Below the pieces are notes generated by a model, which worked only from the letters and a program-made list of their open reading frames with translations, was not told where the DNA came from and did not search any database. A stretch of 64,000 bases of DNA. Source: Streptomyces tsukubensis. GTDB taxonomy: Bacteria > Actinomycetota > Actinomycetes > Streptomycetales > Streptomycetaceae. The stretch is taken from contig NZ_CP020700.1 in assembly GCF_003932715.1 (NCBI RefSeq), positions 4,920,501 to 4,984,500 of the forward strand, read 5' to 3'. The translations under genes and the position numbers were made by a program. Each line of letters begins with the position of its first letter. The first letter of the stretch is position 1. Below are positions 46,991-56,037 of the stretch, in pieces.

Positions 46991-47020
46991 AGTATCGGGC
47001 CCTCCGGGGCGGGTCGTCAA
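46991..47020 (-). promoter_or_regulatory. Vegetative promoter for the leader peptide-chorismate mutase unit
   Basis: On the minus strand TTGACG (47020-47015) and GATACT (46996-46991) are separated by 18 bases. Seven bases separate the -10 box from the leader ATG, the distance expected for a transcription start at the first codon. Confidence 0.75.
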
Positions 47021-47253
47021 AAACCGGGCCGGATCGTGAGACGCACCACCCCGGCCGCCGCCCCGCGCCCTCCGCCGCGCCGCAGCCGTCCCTCCGCCCT
47101 GCCGCGGGCCTGTGGCTCTCCGCTCGCCGGGGACCCGCTGTGGGCCCCTGCGTACCATCCGTGTGCGGCCCGCCGAGGCGTCCGGTCCCCGGTGGAACCC
47201 CAGTAGAATCGGATACACCCGACCCCCCGCCAGCTCCCGCCGGAAGGCCGCCA

Positions 47254-48837
47254 GTGTCCTCTGCGTCCCCCGCCGCGCCCGATGTCGTACTCGTCGTCGA
47301 CTTCGGCGCGCAGTACGCCCAGCTCATCGCCCGCCGCGTCCGTGAGGCCCGGGTCTACTCCGAGATCGTGCCGTCCACCATGCCGGTGGCCGAGATGCTG
47401 GCGAAGAAGCCCAGGGCGATCATCCTCTCCGGCGGCCCGTCCTCCGTCTACGCGGAAGGCGCGCCCCGCCTCGACCGGGCGATCTTCGAGGCCGGGATCC
47501 CGGTCTTCGGCATGTGTTACGGCTTCCAGCTGATGGCCACGACCCTCGGCGGCACGGTCGACAACACCGGCTCCCGTGAGTACGGCCGTACCCCGCTCAA
47601 GGTCACCAAGACCGGTTCGACGCTCTTCGAGGGCACGCCCGCCGAGCAGCCGGTGTGGATGTCGCACGGCGACGCCTGCTCCGCCGCGCCCGAGGGCTTC
47701 ACCGTCACCGCCGCCACCGACGTGGTGCCGGTCGCCGCCTTCGAGAACGACGAGAAGAAGCTCTACGGCGTGCAGCACCACCCCGAGGTGATGCACTCCA
47801 CCTACGGCCAGCAGGTGCTGGAGCACTTCCTCTACCGGGGTGCGGGCATCGAGCCCTCGTGGACCACCGGCAATGTGATCGACGAGCAGATCGCCGCCAT
47901 CCGGGAGCAGGTCGGCAGCAAGCGCGCCATCTGCGGACTCTCCGGAGGCGTGGACTCCGCCGTGGCCGCCGCCCTGGTCCAGAAGGCCATCGGCTCCCAG
48001 CTCACCTGCGTGTACGTCGACCACGGCCTGATGCGCAAGGGCGAGACCGAGCAGGTCGAGAAGGACTTCGTGGCCGCCACCGGCGTCCAGCTGAAGGTCG
48101 TCGACGCCCAGGAGCGGTTCCTGACCGCGCTCGCCGGGGTCAGCGACCCCGAGGAGAAGCGGAAGATCATCGGCCGGGAGTTCATCCGGGTCTTCGAGCA
48201 GGCGCAGGCCGAGATCGTCGCCGAGGGCGCGGCCGGCGGCGAGGACGTCGCCTTCCTCGTCCAGGGCACCCTCTACCCCGATGTCGTCGAATCCGGCGGC
48301 GGCACCGGCACCGCCAACATCAAGTCCCACCACAACGTCGGCGGACTCCCGGACGATCTGGAGTTCGAGCTGATCGAACCGCTGCGGAAGCTGTTCAAGG
48401 ACGAGGTCCGGATGGTCGGCCAGGAGCTGGGCCTGCCGGAGGAGATCGTCCAGCGGCAGCCGTTCCCCGGCCCGGGCCTCGGCATCCGGATCGTCGGCGA
48501 GGTCACCCGCGAGCGGCTCGACCTGCTGCGCGAGGCGGACGCCATCGCCCGTGAGGAGCTGACCGCGGCCGGGCTCGACCGCGAGATCTGGCAGTGCCCG
48601 GTGGTCCTCCTCGCCGATGTCCGCAGCGTCGGCGTCCAGGGCGACGGCCGGACCTACGGCCACCCGATCGTGCTGCGCCCGGTCTCCTCCGAGGACGCGA
48701 TGACCGCGGACTGGACCCGGATGCCGTACGAGGTGCTCGCCCGCATCTCGACGCGGATCACCAACGAGGTCGCCGACGTCAACCGGGTCGTCCTCGACGT
48801 CACCAGCAAGCCGCCGGGGACCATCGAATGGGAGTGA
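47254..48837 (+). CDS. guaA: GMP synthase (glutamine-hydrolysing)
   Basis: A 527-residue enzyme making GMP from XMP, ATP and glutamine. The N-terminal class I amidotransferase has Cys88 in GMCYGFQLM and the His/Glu pair in GVQHHPEV. The ATP pyrophosphatase domain has the P-loop LSGGVDSAV near 230. The C-terminal dimerisation domain ends [12 protein letters not shown] as expected. GTG 47254 follows GGAAGG. A TAGAAT hexamer about 45 bases upstream (47204-47209) may be its -10 box. It is divergent from the chorismate mutase unit. Confidence 0.97.
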   Translation: MSSASPAAPDVVLVVDFGAQYAQLIARRVREARVYSEIVPSTMPVAEMLAKKPRAIILSGGPSSVYAEGAPRLDRAIFEAGIPVFGMCYGFQLMATTLGGTVDNTGSREYGRTPLKVTKTGSTLFEGTPAEQPVWMSHGDACSAAPEGFTVTAATDVVPVAAFENDEKKLYGVQHHPEVMHSTYGQQVLEHFLYRGAGIEPSWTTGNVIDEQIAAIREQVGSKRAICGLSGGVDSAVAAALVQKAIGSQLTCVYVDHGLMRKGETEQVEKDFVAATGVQLKVVDAQERFLTALAGVSDPEEKRKIIGREFIRVFEQAQAEIVAEGAAGGEDVAFLVQGTLYPDVVESGGGTGTANIKSHHNVGGLPDDLEFELIEPLRKLFKDEVRMVGQELGLPEEIVQRQPFPGPGLGIRIVGEVTRERLDLLREADAIAREELTAAGLDREIWQCPVVLLADVRSVGVQGDGRTYGHPIVLRPVSSEDAMTADWTRMPYEVLARISTRITNEVADVNRVVLDVTSKPPGTIEWE

Positions 48838-48915
48838 GCCCCCTCCGGGGAACTCCCTGAGACCCCCTGGGCCCTGGGCAAGGTCCCTGACCTGATGGCC
48901 CCCGGGCAAGGCCCC

Positions 48916-48952
48916 GGCGCGCCCCCGCGGAACTCCTCCGCGGGGGCGCGCC
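48916..48952 (+). terminator. Strong hairpin terminator after guaA
   Basis: GGCGCGCCCCCGCGGA-ACTCC-TCCGCGGGGGCGCGCC is a 16-bp perfect stem with a 5-base loop about 80 bases after the guaA stop. Confidence 0.9.
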
Positions 48953-49032
48953 GCATTCCCCGGGGCCGTTCCCCGGGGCGCCCGGGGCGCATGTCTCTGG
49001 TCACCTCGGGGGCCGCGCGCTACCGTCCGCGC

Positions 49033-49911
49033 ATGACGCAGCAGAAGCCCGCGCCTCCGCCCGTCTCCGTACCCCCTGCCGTTCCTTCGGGCCCCGCGCC
49101 CGTACCCGTACCCGTCGCACGGCTCGGCTTCGACCTGCCGCCCGTCCACGACACCCCGGCCGCCGAACGGGCCCACCGCAAGGAGCGGCTCGCCGGGGCG
49201 CTGCGGATCCTCGGCCGGTACGGCTGCGAGGACGGGGTCTCCGGCCATCTCACCGCCCGCGATCCCGAACTGGCCGACTGCTTCTGGGTGAACCCCTTCG
49301 GACTGCCGTTCTCCCTGGTCACCCCGGCCGATCTGGTCCTGGCCAACGCCCGAGGGCAGGTCGTCGACGGGCAGCGGCACATCAACCAGGCCGCCTTCGC
49401 CGTCCATGCGGCGGTGCATCTCGCCCGGCCGGACACCGTCGCCGTCGTCCACACCCACACCGTCCACGGGCGGGCGCTCGCCGCCCTCGGTGAACTCGTC
49501 GAACCCCTCACCCAGGAGGCGTGCGCCTTCTACGAGGACCATGCGCTGATGAACGCGTACACCGGGGTCGCCGTCGACGAGGCGGAGGGCCGCCGGATCG
49601 CCGCCGCCCTCGGCCCCCGCAAGGCCCTCGTCCTGCGCAACCACGGACTGCTGACCGTCGGCGGCTCGGTGGACGCGGCCGTCTGGTGGTTCCTGTCCCT
49701 GGAGCGCTGCGCCCAGGTGCAGCTCACGGCGCGTGCGGCCGGGAAGCCCGTACCGATCGGACACCGTGACGCAGTCGCCACCCGGGAGCAGTTGGGCACC
49801 GACCTCGCGGCCTGGGTCAGCTTCCAGCCGCTGTGGCGCGAGCTGACGGCAGGCGGATGTTACGGACAGGGGTGGGACGGGGGCGGGAGAGAGGGGCATC
49901 ACTTCCGGTGA
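49033..49911 (+). CDS. Class II aldolase/adducin family protein
   Basis: A 292-residue member of the fuculose-1-phosphate aldolase superfamily. KERLAGALRILGRYGCEDGVSGHLTARDPE, metal ligands in VVHTHTVHG and the later His in VLRNHGLLTVGG are present, so the zinc site looks intact. The first 40 residues are Pro/Val-rich. TACCGT ends 6 bases before the ATG at 49033 with no ribosome site, so the mRNA is probably leaderless. The substrate is unknown; homologues are loosely annotated as aldolases or decarboxylases. Confidence 0.9.
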   Translation: MTQQKPAPPPVSVPPAVPSGPAPVPVPVARLGFDLPPVHDTPAAERAHRKERLAGALRILGRYGCEDGVSGHLTARDPELADCFWVNPFGLPFSLVTPADLVLANARGQVVDGQRHINQAAFAVHAAVHLARPDTVAVVHTHTVHGRALAALGELVEPLTQEACAFYEDHALMNAYTGVAVDEAEGRRIAAALGPRKALVLRNHGLLTVGGSVDAAVWWFLSLERCAQVQLTARAAGKPVPIGHRDAVATREQLGTDLAAWVSFQPLWRELTAGGCYGQGWDGGGREGHHFR

Positions 49912-50011
49912 GCCGTCCGGGGCCCCCGTACGTATGGTCTGTGACGGTGACCGGGGTACGACGAGGTCCGGCGGGCTACGGCGGGCCGATCCGGAGGGAG
50001 ACTGACGGGCG

Positions 50012-50557
50012 ATGGCGCATACACGGCGGCAGGGCGGCGCGGGGGCGGACACCGGAGGCGGCGGTCTTCTCTCCCGGTGGCGGGGGTGGTGGCAGCGGGC
50101 GCGGGAGCTGGGTGTCCGTCATGCCCTGCTGCCCCTGCGGATCTTCCTCGGAGTGACCTTCGTCTACGCCGGGCTCGACAAGCTCGACGACAAGGCGTTC
50201 CTGGCGGCGTCCGGCACCGGCTCCATCGGTGAGCTGATGCGGGGCATCAGGGACGGTTCCGCCGTCCCCTGGCTGGTCGACCGGGCCCTGGAGAACCCGG
50301 TGGCCTTCGGCGAGGCCATCGCCTGGGGCGAGATCGCCGTGGGCGTCGGCACCCTCGTCGGCCTGCTGGGCCGGCTCGCCGCGCTCGGCGGGGCGCTGAT
50401 CTCGCTGAGCCTCTGGCTGACCGTCAGCTGGCAGACCGAGCCGTACTACTACGGCAACGACCTGGCCTATCTGATGGCCTGGCTGCCGCTGGTGCTCGCC
50501 GGGGCGGCCGCGCCTTCCCTGGACGCGCTCATCGCGAGGCGGCGGCGCAGGGTGTAG
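50012..50557 (+). CDS. DoxX family membrane protein
   Basis: A 181-residue protein. After a soluble 30-residue N-terminus there are four hydrophobic segments, including LLPLRIFLGVTFVYAGLDKLDD, the DoxX signature, and the C-terminal YYYGNDLAYLMAWLPLVLAGAAAPSLDALI. DoxX proteins are linked to thiosulfate-quinone or redox functions in membranes; the specific role is unknown. ATG 50012 has GGAGGGAG about 10 bases upstream. The last 90 bases overlap the end of the opposing gene. Confidence 0.88.
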   Translation: MAHTRRQGGAGADTGGGGLLSRWRGWWQRARELGVRHALLPLRIFLGVTFVYAGLDKLDDKAFLAASGTGSIGELMRGIRDGSAVPWLVDRALENPVAFGEAIAWGEIAVGVGTLVGLLGRLAALGGALISLSLWLTVSWQTEPYYYGNDLAYLMAWLPLVLAGAAAPSLDALIARRRRRV

Positions 50558-51039
50558 TGGGTGAGGCCCGCTCCGGCGGCCAGCGCCAGACCGCCGAAGA
50601 CCACCGGGAACACCACGAACCACGGTGTGCTCCAGCTTCCGGCCGCATCGCCCGCGAACAGCAGCGTCGCGGCCAGGGCGGCGAGCCCGGCGACGGCCCG
50701 GCCGGGCTGGAAGCCGTGCAGCAGCGGGCGGCACTTCCCGCCGCCGTCCGCCGCAGCCGCCTGCGGGCCGCCGGGGCCGGTGCTGGTGCTGCCGGGGCGC
50801 CGGGGCACCCCAGTGACACCGACGCGACCGACGCGACCGACGCGACCGGCGGGGCCGGTGCTCCCTGTGCTTCCCGTGTTTCCTGTGTTCTCCGTGTTCT
50901 CCGTGCGGTACGAGGGAGTTGTGCCGCCCCCGCCGGGCGCGGGGCCCGCACCGCCGGGTCCCCGGCCCGCGAAGCCGCCGGAAACCGTCCGGTGCTCTCT
51001 GCCAGGGCGTTGTTCAGGGCGTTCGTCAGGGCGCTGCAC
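50467..51039 (-). CDS. Membrane protein of unknown function, Gly/Thr-repeat N-terminus
   Basis: A 190-residue product. GTG 51039 overlaps the end of the PspC gene and is chosen for GGAGG 6 bases upstream; a later start is possible. Residues about 40-80 come from 9-base repeats (TENTGNTGSTGSTGP, then GRVGRVGRVG). Two hydrophobic segments follow (AVAGLAALAATLLFAGDAA and WFVVFPVVFGGLALAAGAGLTHYTL). The 3' end runs 90 bases into the DoxX gene on the other strand. No family was recognised. Coupling to the PspC gene suggests a shared envelope role. Confidence 0.6.
   Translation of the reverse strand: MQRPDERPEQRPGREHRTVSGGFAGRGPGGAGPAPGGGGTTPSYRTENTENTGNTGSTGSTGPAGRVGRVGRVGVTGVPRRPGSTSTGPGGPQAAAADGGGKCRPLLHGFQPGRAVAGLAALAATLLFAGDAAGSWSTPWFVVFPVVFGGLALAAGAGLTHYTLRRRLAMSASREGAAAPASTSGSQAIR
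50819..50850. repeat. 9-bp tandem repeat (GACGCGACC)
   Basis: Three exact GACGCGACC copies plus a partial lie in the coding region of the membrane protein on the minus strand, next to a second, degenerate 9-base repeat encoding Asn-Thr-Gly/Ser. They are in-frame length-variable tracts. Confidence 0.7.
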
Positions 51040-52399
51040 GGGCCACCTCCACCTGTCCGACACCGACCTGGATGTGCAACTCGACCGTGCCTCCCTGCGG
51101 CGCGGCGCCCGGGGTCTTCCCGGCGGGCGCGGGCAGGGTCACCCGGCGCTCCTGACCGGGGGAGACGTCGATATCGTCCTTCGGATCCTCCGGCAGTTCG
51201 ATGTCCCCGACACCGGCCTCGGCCCGCAGCTTCACCTCGACGTTCGCCGGGACGATCACCTTCGCCTTGCCCAGCCCCACCTCGGCGCCGGTCGTCACCG
51301 TCACCCCGGTCGTCAGCGGCAGTTTCGACAGGTCCAGCACGGCGATCCCGGCACCCAGTTCGTACGAGGGCTGGACGGCGGCGAGCGCGGCCGGCCGCCA
51401 GGTCGTGCGCTGCCAGTCCGTACCGATGTTCTTGGGAAGCGCCGCGGATCCCGCCAGCAGCAGGGCGGTGACGACCGTCAGCAGGACCGTGCCCAGGCCG
51501 GTGCGGCCCAGGAACGAACTGATCACCAGGCCCAGACCGAAGACGCCCAGCGCGGCCACCAGACCGATCTGGAGGCTGGTGCCCAGCGGATTGCCGTCCC
51601 AGCTCAGCTTGATGCCGAGGACACAGGCCGCCACCGCGAGCCCGAAGAGCACCCCGCCGATCGGCCGGGGCCCGCTGCGGTCCTTGGCCCGCCGGTCCCG
51701 CGAGCCGCTCCCCGGCCCGTCCTCCGGAGCCGTATCCCAGGCGTCCTCCGGACCCCACAGATACTCCGGCAGCACCGGCGGAGGGTGGCCGTCCTTGCCG
51801 ATCGGGTCCCGCCACCACGAAGGGCTCTCCGGCGCGGGCGGCGCCTTGGTCTCCGGCGGCGCGTCCGGAACGGCGTGCGCCGCCCCGGCGGCCCCCGGCG
51901 CCCCGGGCCCGGCGTCCGGCAGCGGCGACGTACGGCGGCGGGACCAGACGGCGACACCGACCGTGGCGACCGCGAGCTGGACGGCGAAACCTATCGTCGA
52001 CGGGCTGGTCAGCATGGTCAGGAACAGCCCGCAGCCGATCAGCGCCAGCAGCACGGCGGTCAGCGCCGTACCGTCGACGCGGCCGCCCATCAGCCTGCGG
52101 CCCTCGGACTCCTCCTCGCCCTCGGCGGGGATCAGCAGCCATGCGAAACCGTAGAAGACCAGACCGAGACCGCCGGTCAGCGAGAGCACCCCGACGACCA
52201 CCCGGAAGATCACCGGATCGACGTCGCAGTAGCGGCCGAGACCGCCGCAGACACCGCCGACGACCCGATGGCGCTGCTCCCGCCGGAGCTGCCGGGCCCG
52301 CGGATCCGCCCCCGGCCCTTCCGCGGCCGGGACGTCCTCGGGCCCGGCGGGCGTCTCGTCGGACGGGCCGGGGTGCGCGGTCGGGGTCGGCTGCTTCAT
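51026..52399 (-). CDS. PspC-domain, LiaF-like membrane protein
   Basis: A 457-residue protein. The PspC domain (about 40-100) is HRVVGGVCGGLGRYCDVDPVIFRVVVGVLSLTGGLGLVFYGFAWLLIP. Further transmembrane pairs, a Pro-rich loop and a C-terminal beta-repeat region follow (LPLTTGVTVTTGAEVGLGKAKVIVPANVEVKLRAEAGVGDIELP). That region resembles LiaF, the repressor of the LiaRS envelope-stress system. The gene is divergent from a histidine kinase that itself carries a PspC domain. It probably senses membrane or wall stress and restrains that kinase. ATG 52399 has only a short GGAG nearby. Confidence 0.85.
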   Translation of the reverse strand: MKQPTPTAHPGPSDETPAGPEDVPAAEGPGADPRARQLRREQRHRVVGGVCGGLGRYCDVDPVIFRVVVGVLSLTGGLGLVFYGFAWLLIPAEGEEESEGRRLMGGRVDGTALTAVLLALIGCGLFLTMLTSPSTIGFAVQLAVATVGVAVWSRRRTSPLPDAGPGAPGAAGAAHAVPDAPPETKAPPAPESPSWWRDPIGKDGHPPPVLPEYLWGPEDAWDTAPEDGPGSGSRDRRAKDRSGPRPIGGVLFGLAVAACVLGIKLSWDGNPLGTSLQIGLVAALGVFGLGLVISSFLGRTGLGTVLLTVVTALLLAGSAALPKNIGTDWQRTTWRPAALAAVQPSYELGAGIAVLDLSKLPLTTGVTVTTGAEVGLGKAKVIVPANVEVKLRAEAGVGDIELPEDPKDDIDVSPGQERRVTLPAPAGKTPGAAPQGGTVELHIQVGVGQVEVARAAP

Positions 52400-52881
52400 G
52401 GCTCCATGGTGACGGCACCGGGCCGCCGACGGCACCGGGGACGACCCTGGCCCGACCCTGAAATCCACCGGCCCGCCCGTAAGGCGCTCCCGCCGGGGCC
52501 CGCCCGCCGCGGCGGCTCCGCTCCCGGAGAGAACGCCGCTCCCCGGCCGGGAGGCCCGGCCGCCCCGCCCGCCTCCGCCGCTACCGGCGCCGGTCCTCCG
52601 CGGCCGGGTCCCTTCGCCATGAGGGGCCGCCGCCGGGCCGGGTGGGCAGCGTTCCCGCGCTCCCCCGGCCTGGGCCCGTTCGCCGCGAGGCGCCGCCGCC
52701 CCGGGCCCGCCCGGGTACGGCGCTCCGCCGCCGTACCACCGCCCCCTGCCGCACCGGCTGCTCACCCCGCCGCGCGCCGCCGCCTCCCCACCGGCCCCCG
52801 CCCTCCTCCTCTACCGCCTCAGGGACGTTCTCGGGGTCGCCCCTGATACCGGCGGGCAGGCGTTCGTGTGACGATCGGGGC
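52400..52881. other. 482-bp divergent spacer, no gene seen
   Basis: A very GC-rich spacer between the PspC/LiaF-like gene and the histidine kinase. No convincing promoter, hairpin or coding frame was found. It should contain both promoters, and if the system is autoregulated, the response-regulator sites. Confidence 0.4.
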
Positions 52882-54213
52882 ATGCCCGTCGCCCCGCCCC
52901 GCCCCACCGCCGAGCCCCCGCGCGCCGACCGCGCCGACCGCTCGGCGCGCTCCGCCGTGCCCGAGGACGGCACTCCGTGGCGCAGGCTCTACCGCAGCGC
53001 CGACGGCCGGCTCCTCGGAGGTGTGGCCCGGGGGCTCGCCGGGCATCTGGGCGTGCCCGTCGCCTGGGTGCGGCTGGTCTTCGTCGGACTGCTGCTCGCC
53101 GACGGCCTCGGCATCCTGCTGTACGCGGCGTTCTGGGTCTTCGTCCCGCTCGGCATCGGCGGCCGGGCCGCCGCCCAGCACCGCCCCCTCTTCGAGACCG
53201 CCGACGACGGCCGCCGCAGGCTCCGCAAACCCGACAAGGGGCAGCTGTTCGCGCTGATGGCCCTCGCCATCGGCTGTCTGATCTTCGCCGGTGACCTCAA
53301 CACCGCCGACCGCGCCCACCGCTACCTCTGGCCGACCCTGCTGATCGGCGCCGGTGTGGTGCTGGTGTGGCGGCAGGCGGACAACGCCCGCCGGGCGAGC
53401 TGGACCGCCGCCGACTCCCGGCACCGCCGCCTGTTCCAGATCGTCCGGGCCCTCGTCGGCGTGGGGCTCGTCGGTATGGGACTGACCGTCTTCATGGTCG
53501 TCCGGGGCTCCGCCGCCCAGCTCGGCAACGTCCTCACCGCCGCCATCGCCGTCATCGCCGGTATCGCCCTGCTCGCCGGACCCTGGCTGGTCCGGATGAC
53601 CCAGGACCTCTCCGAGGAGCGGACGATGCGCATCCGCGCCCAGGAGCGGGCCGAGGTCGCCGCCCATGTCCACGACTCCGTCCTGCACACCCTCACCCTG
53701 ATCCAGCGCAACGCCGACGACGCGGGCGAGGTCCGCCGCCTCGCCCGGGCCCAGGAACGCGAGCTGCGCAACTGGCTCTACAAGCCGGAGGGCACCGGCA
53801 AGGAGGAGGACGAGGAGCCCGGCACCCTCGCCGAAGCGGTGAAGAAGGCCGCCGCCGAGGTCGAGGACAAGCACGGCGTTCCGCTGGAGGTCGTGGTCGT
53901 CGGCGACTGCCCGCTCGACGACGGGCTCTCCGCCTGTATGCAGGCCGCCAGGGAAGCGATGGTCAACGCCGCCAAGTACGGTGGCGAGGGCGGTCCCGTC
54001 CAGGTGTTCGCCGAGGTCGACGGCCGGACGGTCTTCGTCTCGGTCCGCGACCGCGGACCCGGATTCGACCCCGACTCCGTCCCCGGGGACAGAATGGGCG
54101 TACGGGAGTCGATCGTCGGCCGGATGCAGCGCAACGGCGGTACGGCCCGGCTCACCTCGGCGCCCGGGGAGGGCACGGAAGTGGAGCTGACCATGGAGAG
54201 GGCGGACGCATGA
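52882..54213 (+). CDS. Histidine kinase with N-terminal PspC domain (LiaS-like)
   Basis: A 443-residue NarL/DesK-class kinase. The N-terminus holds a PspC domain (about 30-95: LYRSADGRLLGGVARGLAGHLGVPVAWVRLVFVGLLLADGLGILLYAAFWVFVPLG), then several transmembrane helices. The HisKA_3 box has His264 in AAHVHDSVLHTLTLIQ. The ATPase domain has AAREAMVNAAKYGG (N box), VRDRGPGFDPDSV (G1) and GEGTEVEL. ATG 52882 is used. The response regulator gene starts inside its last codons (ATGA), so they form an operon. Confidence 0.93.
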   Translation: MPVAPPRPTAEPPRADRADRSARSAVPEDGTPWRRLYRSADGRLLGGVARGLAGHLGVPVAWVRLVFVGLLLADGLGILLYAAFWVFVPLGIGGRAAAQHRPLFETADDGRRRLRKPDKGQLFALMALAIGCLIFAGDLNTADRAHRYLWPTLLIGAGVVLVWRQADNARRASWTAADSRHRRLFQIVRALVGVGLVGMGLTVFMVVRGSAAQLGNVLTAAIAVIAGIALLAGPWLVRMTQDLSEERTMRIRAQERAEVAAHVHDSVLHTLTLIQRNADDAGEVRRLARAQERELRNWLYKPEGTGKEEDEEPGTLAEAVKKAAAEVEDKHGVPLEVVVVGDCPLDDGLSACMQAAREAMVNAAKYGGEGGPVQVFAEVDGRTVFVSVRDRGPGFDPDSVPGDRMGVRESIVGRMQRNGGTARLTSAPGEGTEVELTMERADA

Positions 54214-54929
54214 CACCGCAGCAGGCAGGGCAGACCGGTCCGGCGGAGGAGGGGACCGGAGGTCCGGAGCGGCGGGTACGGGTCGTCCTCGTCGACGACC
54301 ACCGGATGTTCCGCACCGGTGTCCAGGCCGAGATCGGCCGGACCGAAACCACCGGGGTCGAGGTCGTCGGCGAGGCCGCCGACGTCGACCAGGCCGTGAC
54401 CGTGATCACCGCGACCCGCCCCGAGGTCGTCCTCCTCGACGTCCACCTCCCGGGCGGCGGCGGCGTGGAGGTGCTGCGCCGCTGCGCCCCGCTGATGGGC
54501 GCCGCCGAACACCCCGTCCGCTTTCTGGCCCTGTCGGTTTCGGACGCGGCCGAGGACGTCATCGGGGTCATCCGCGGCGGCGCCCGCGGCTATGTCACCA
54601 AGACCATCACCGGCACCGACCTGGTCGATTCGATCTTCAGGGTCCAGGAAGGGGACGCCGTCTTCTCCCCCCGGCTGGCCGGATTCGTGCTCGACGCCTT
54701 CGCCTCGACGGACGCCCCGCCGGTCGACGAGGACCTCGACCGGCTCACCCAGCGGGAGCGCGAGGTGCTCCGGCTGATCGCCCGGGGGTACGCGTACAAG
54801 GAGATCGCCAAACAGCTGTTCATCTCGGTGAAGACGGTCGAGTCCCATGTCTCGGCGGTGCTGCGCAAGCTCCAGCTCTCCAACCGCCACGAGCTGACCC
54901 GCTGGGCGACGGCACGCCGGCTGATCTGA
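54210..54929 (+). CDS. NarL/LuxR-type response regulator (LiaR-like)
   Basis: A 239-residue regulator. The receiver domain has VVLVDDHRMFRTG, phospho-acceptor Asp77 in VVLLDVHLPGGGG and Lys in GYVTKTITG. The C-terminal helix-turn-helix is LTQREREVLRLIARGYAYKEIAKQLFISVKTVESHVSAVLRKLQLSNR. The first 25 residues are a polar extension. It is translationally coupled to the PspC-fused kinase and is convergent with the NlpC/P60 gene. Confidence 0.94.
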   Translation: MTPQQAGQTGPAEEGTGGPERRVRVVLVDDHRMFRTGVQAEIGRTETTGVEVVGEAADVDQAVTVITATRPEVVLLDVHLPGGGGVEVLRRCAPLMGAAEHPVRFLALSVSDAAEDVIGVIRGGARGYVTKTITGTDLVDSIFRVQEGDAVFSPRLAGFVLDAFASTDAPPVDEDLDRLTQREREVLRLIARGYAYKEIAKQLFISVKTVESHVSAVLRKLQLSNRHELTRWATARRLI

Positions 54930-54968
54930 CCGGACGCGGTTCCGGGCGCGGTTCCGGGCCCCGCTCTC

Positions 54969-56009
54969 CTACGCGGGCCGGGTCGCGCCCGCGAACGGCA
55001 TCTCGTCGACGGAGGCGATCCGCACCGTCGAGCCCGGCCGGGGCGCGTGGATCATCCGGCCGCCGCCGACGTACAGCCCGACATGGCTGATGCCCGGATA
55101 GAAGAAGACCAGATCGCCCGGGGCCAGTTCGGAGCGGTCGATCCGGCGGCCCGCGCCGATCTGCGTGTACGTGGTCCTCGGCAGCGACACCCCGGCGGCA
55201 CGCCAGGCCGCGCGGGTCAGCCCCGAGCAGTCGTACGAGGCCGGGCCGGTGGCACCCCACACATACGGCCTGCCCAGGGCGGAGTAGGCGTACGCGACGG
55301 CCCGCGCCGCACGCGGCGAGGCCGCCGTCACCTCGGGCGGGCGGGCCCCCGTCCGGTCCCCGCCCGGTGCGTCGTAGGCCGCGCGCTGCCGGGTGTCCAA
55401 CTGCTTGAGCAGCCGTTCGGCGGCGCCCAGCTTCCGCTGCACCACGGCCTTGCGGCGGGCCAGTTCGCCCTGCCGGGAGCGGAGTTCACCGACCCGGTGA
55501 CCGGCCCGGTCCCGCAGCCGGTCCAGCTCGGCGAGCCGGTCCCGGACATCCGCCACGGCCGCCGCCTGCCGCTGCCCGACGAGCCGGTCCACCGCGGCCC
55601 GCTCCAGAAAGCCGTCCGGGTCGGACTCCAGGGCGAGCCGGATCACGGGGTCGACGGCCCCGGCGCGGTACTGCGCCCCGGCGATCGAACCGAGCGCGTC
55701 GCGCCCGGCGTTGAGCCGCTCCGCCCGGCGGGCGCTCTCCTCGCGCAGCTCGTCCAGTGCCTCCCGGGCCCGGTCGGTCCGCTCCTTCGCCCCGTTGTAC
55801 TCCTCGGTGGCGGCCTCCGCCTCCTGGTAGAGCTGGTCGACCCGGGCTTTGATCTGCGCGGGGGTGAGCACGGTATCGGCGGTGCCGGTGCCGTTGAACG
55901 CGGTGGCGGTGGCCGCACCCGCGAGCGCCAGGGTGGTGGCGGTCCTGGCGGCGGGCCGGGCGGCGAAGGGGTAACGCCGCGCCTGCTTCGGTTTGCGGTG
56001 CGCTGCCAC
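54969..56009 (-). CDS. Secreted NlpC/P60 peptidoglycan endopeptidase
   Basis: A 346-residue exported hydrolase. A signal region (KQARRYPFAARPAARTATTLALAGAATATA) precedes a long coiled coil (about 55-215: YQEAEAATEEYNGAKERTDRAREALDELREES...). The C-terminal NlpC/P60 domain (about 235-345) has Cys261 in SYDCSGLTRAAW, the His in GISHVGLYVGGGRMIHAP and GDLVFF. It probably cuts D-Glu-type stem peptide bonds, with the coiled coil guiding interaction with division or wall proteins. GTG 56009 (VAAHRKPKQ) is chosen; GTG 56021 is possible. A hairpin-rich leader lies upstream. Confidence 0.9.
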   Translation of the reverse strand: MAAHRKPKQARRYPFAARPAARTATTLALAGAATATAFNGTGTADTVLTPAQIKARVDQLYQEAEAATEEYNGAKERTDRAREALDELREESARRAERLNAGRDALGSIAGAQYRAGAVDPVIRLALESDPDGFLERAAVDRLVGQRQAAAVADVRDRLAELDRLRDRAGHRVGELRSRQGELARRKAVVQRKLGAAERLLKQLDTRQRAAYDAPGGDRTGARPPEVTAASPRAARAVAYAYSALGRPYVWGATGPASYDCSGLTRAAWRAAGVSLPRTTYTQIGAGRRIDRSELAPGDLVFFYPGISHVGLYVGGGRMIHAPRPGSTVRIASVDEMPFAGATRPA

Positions 56010-56037
56010 GAGGGCGTCCACGTCCTTTCCGTCATGA

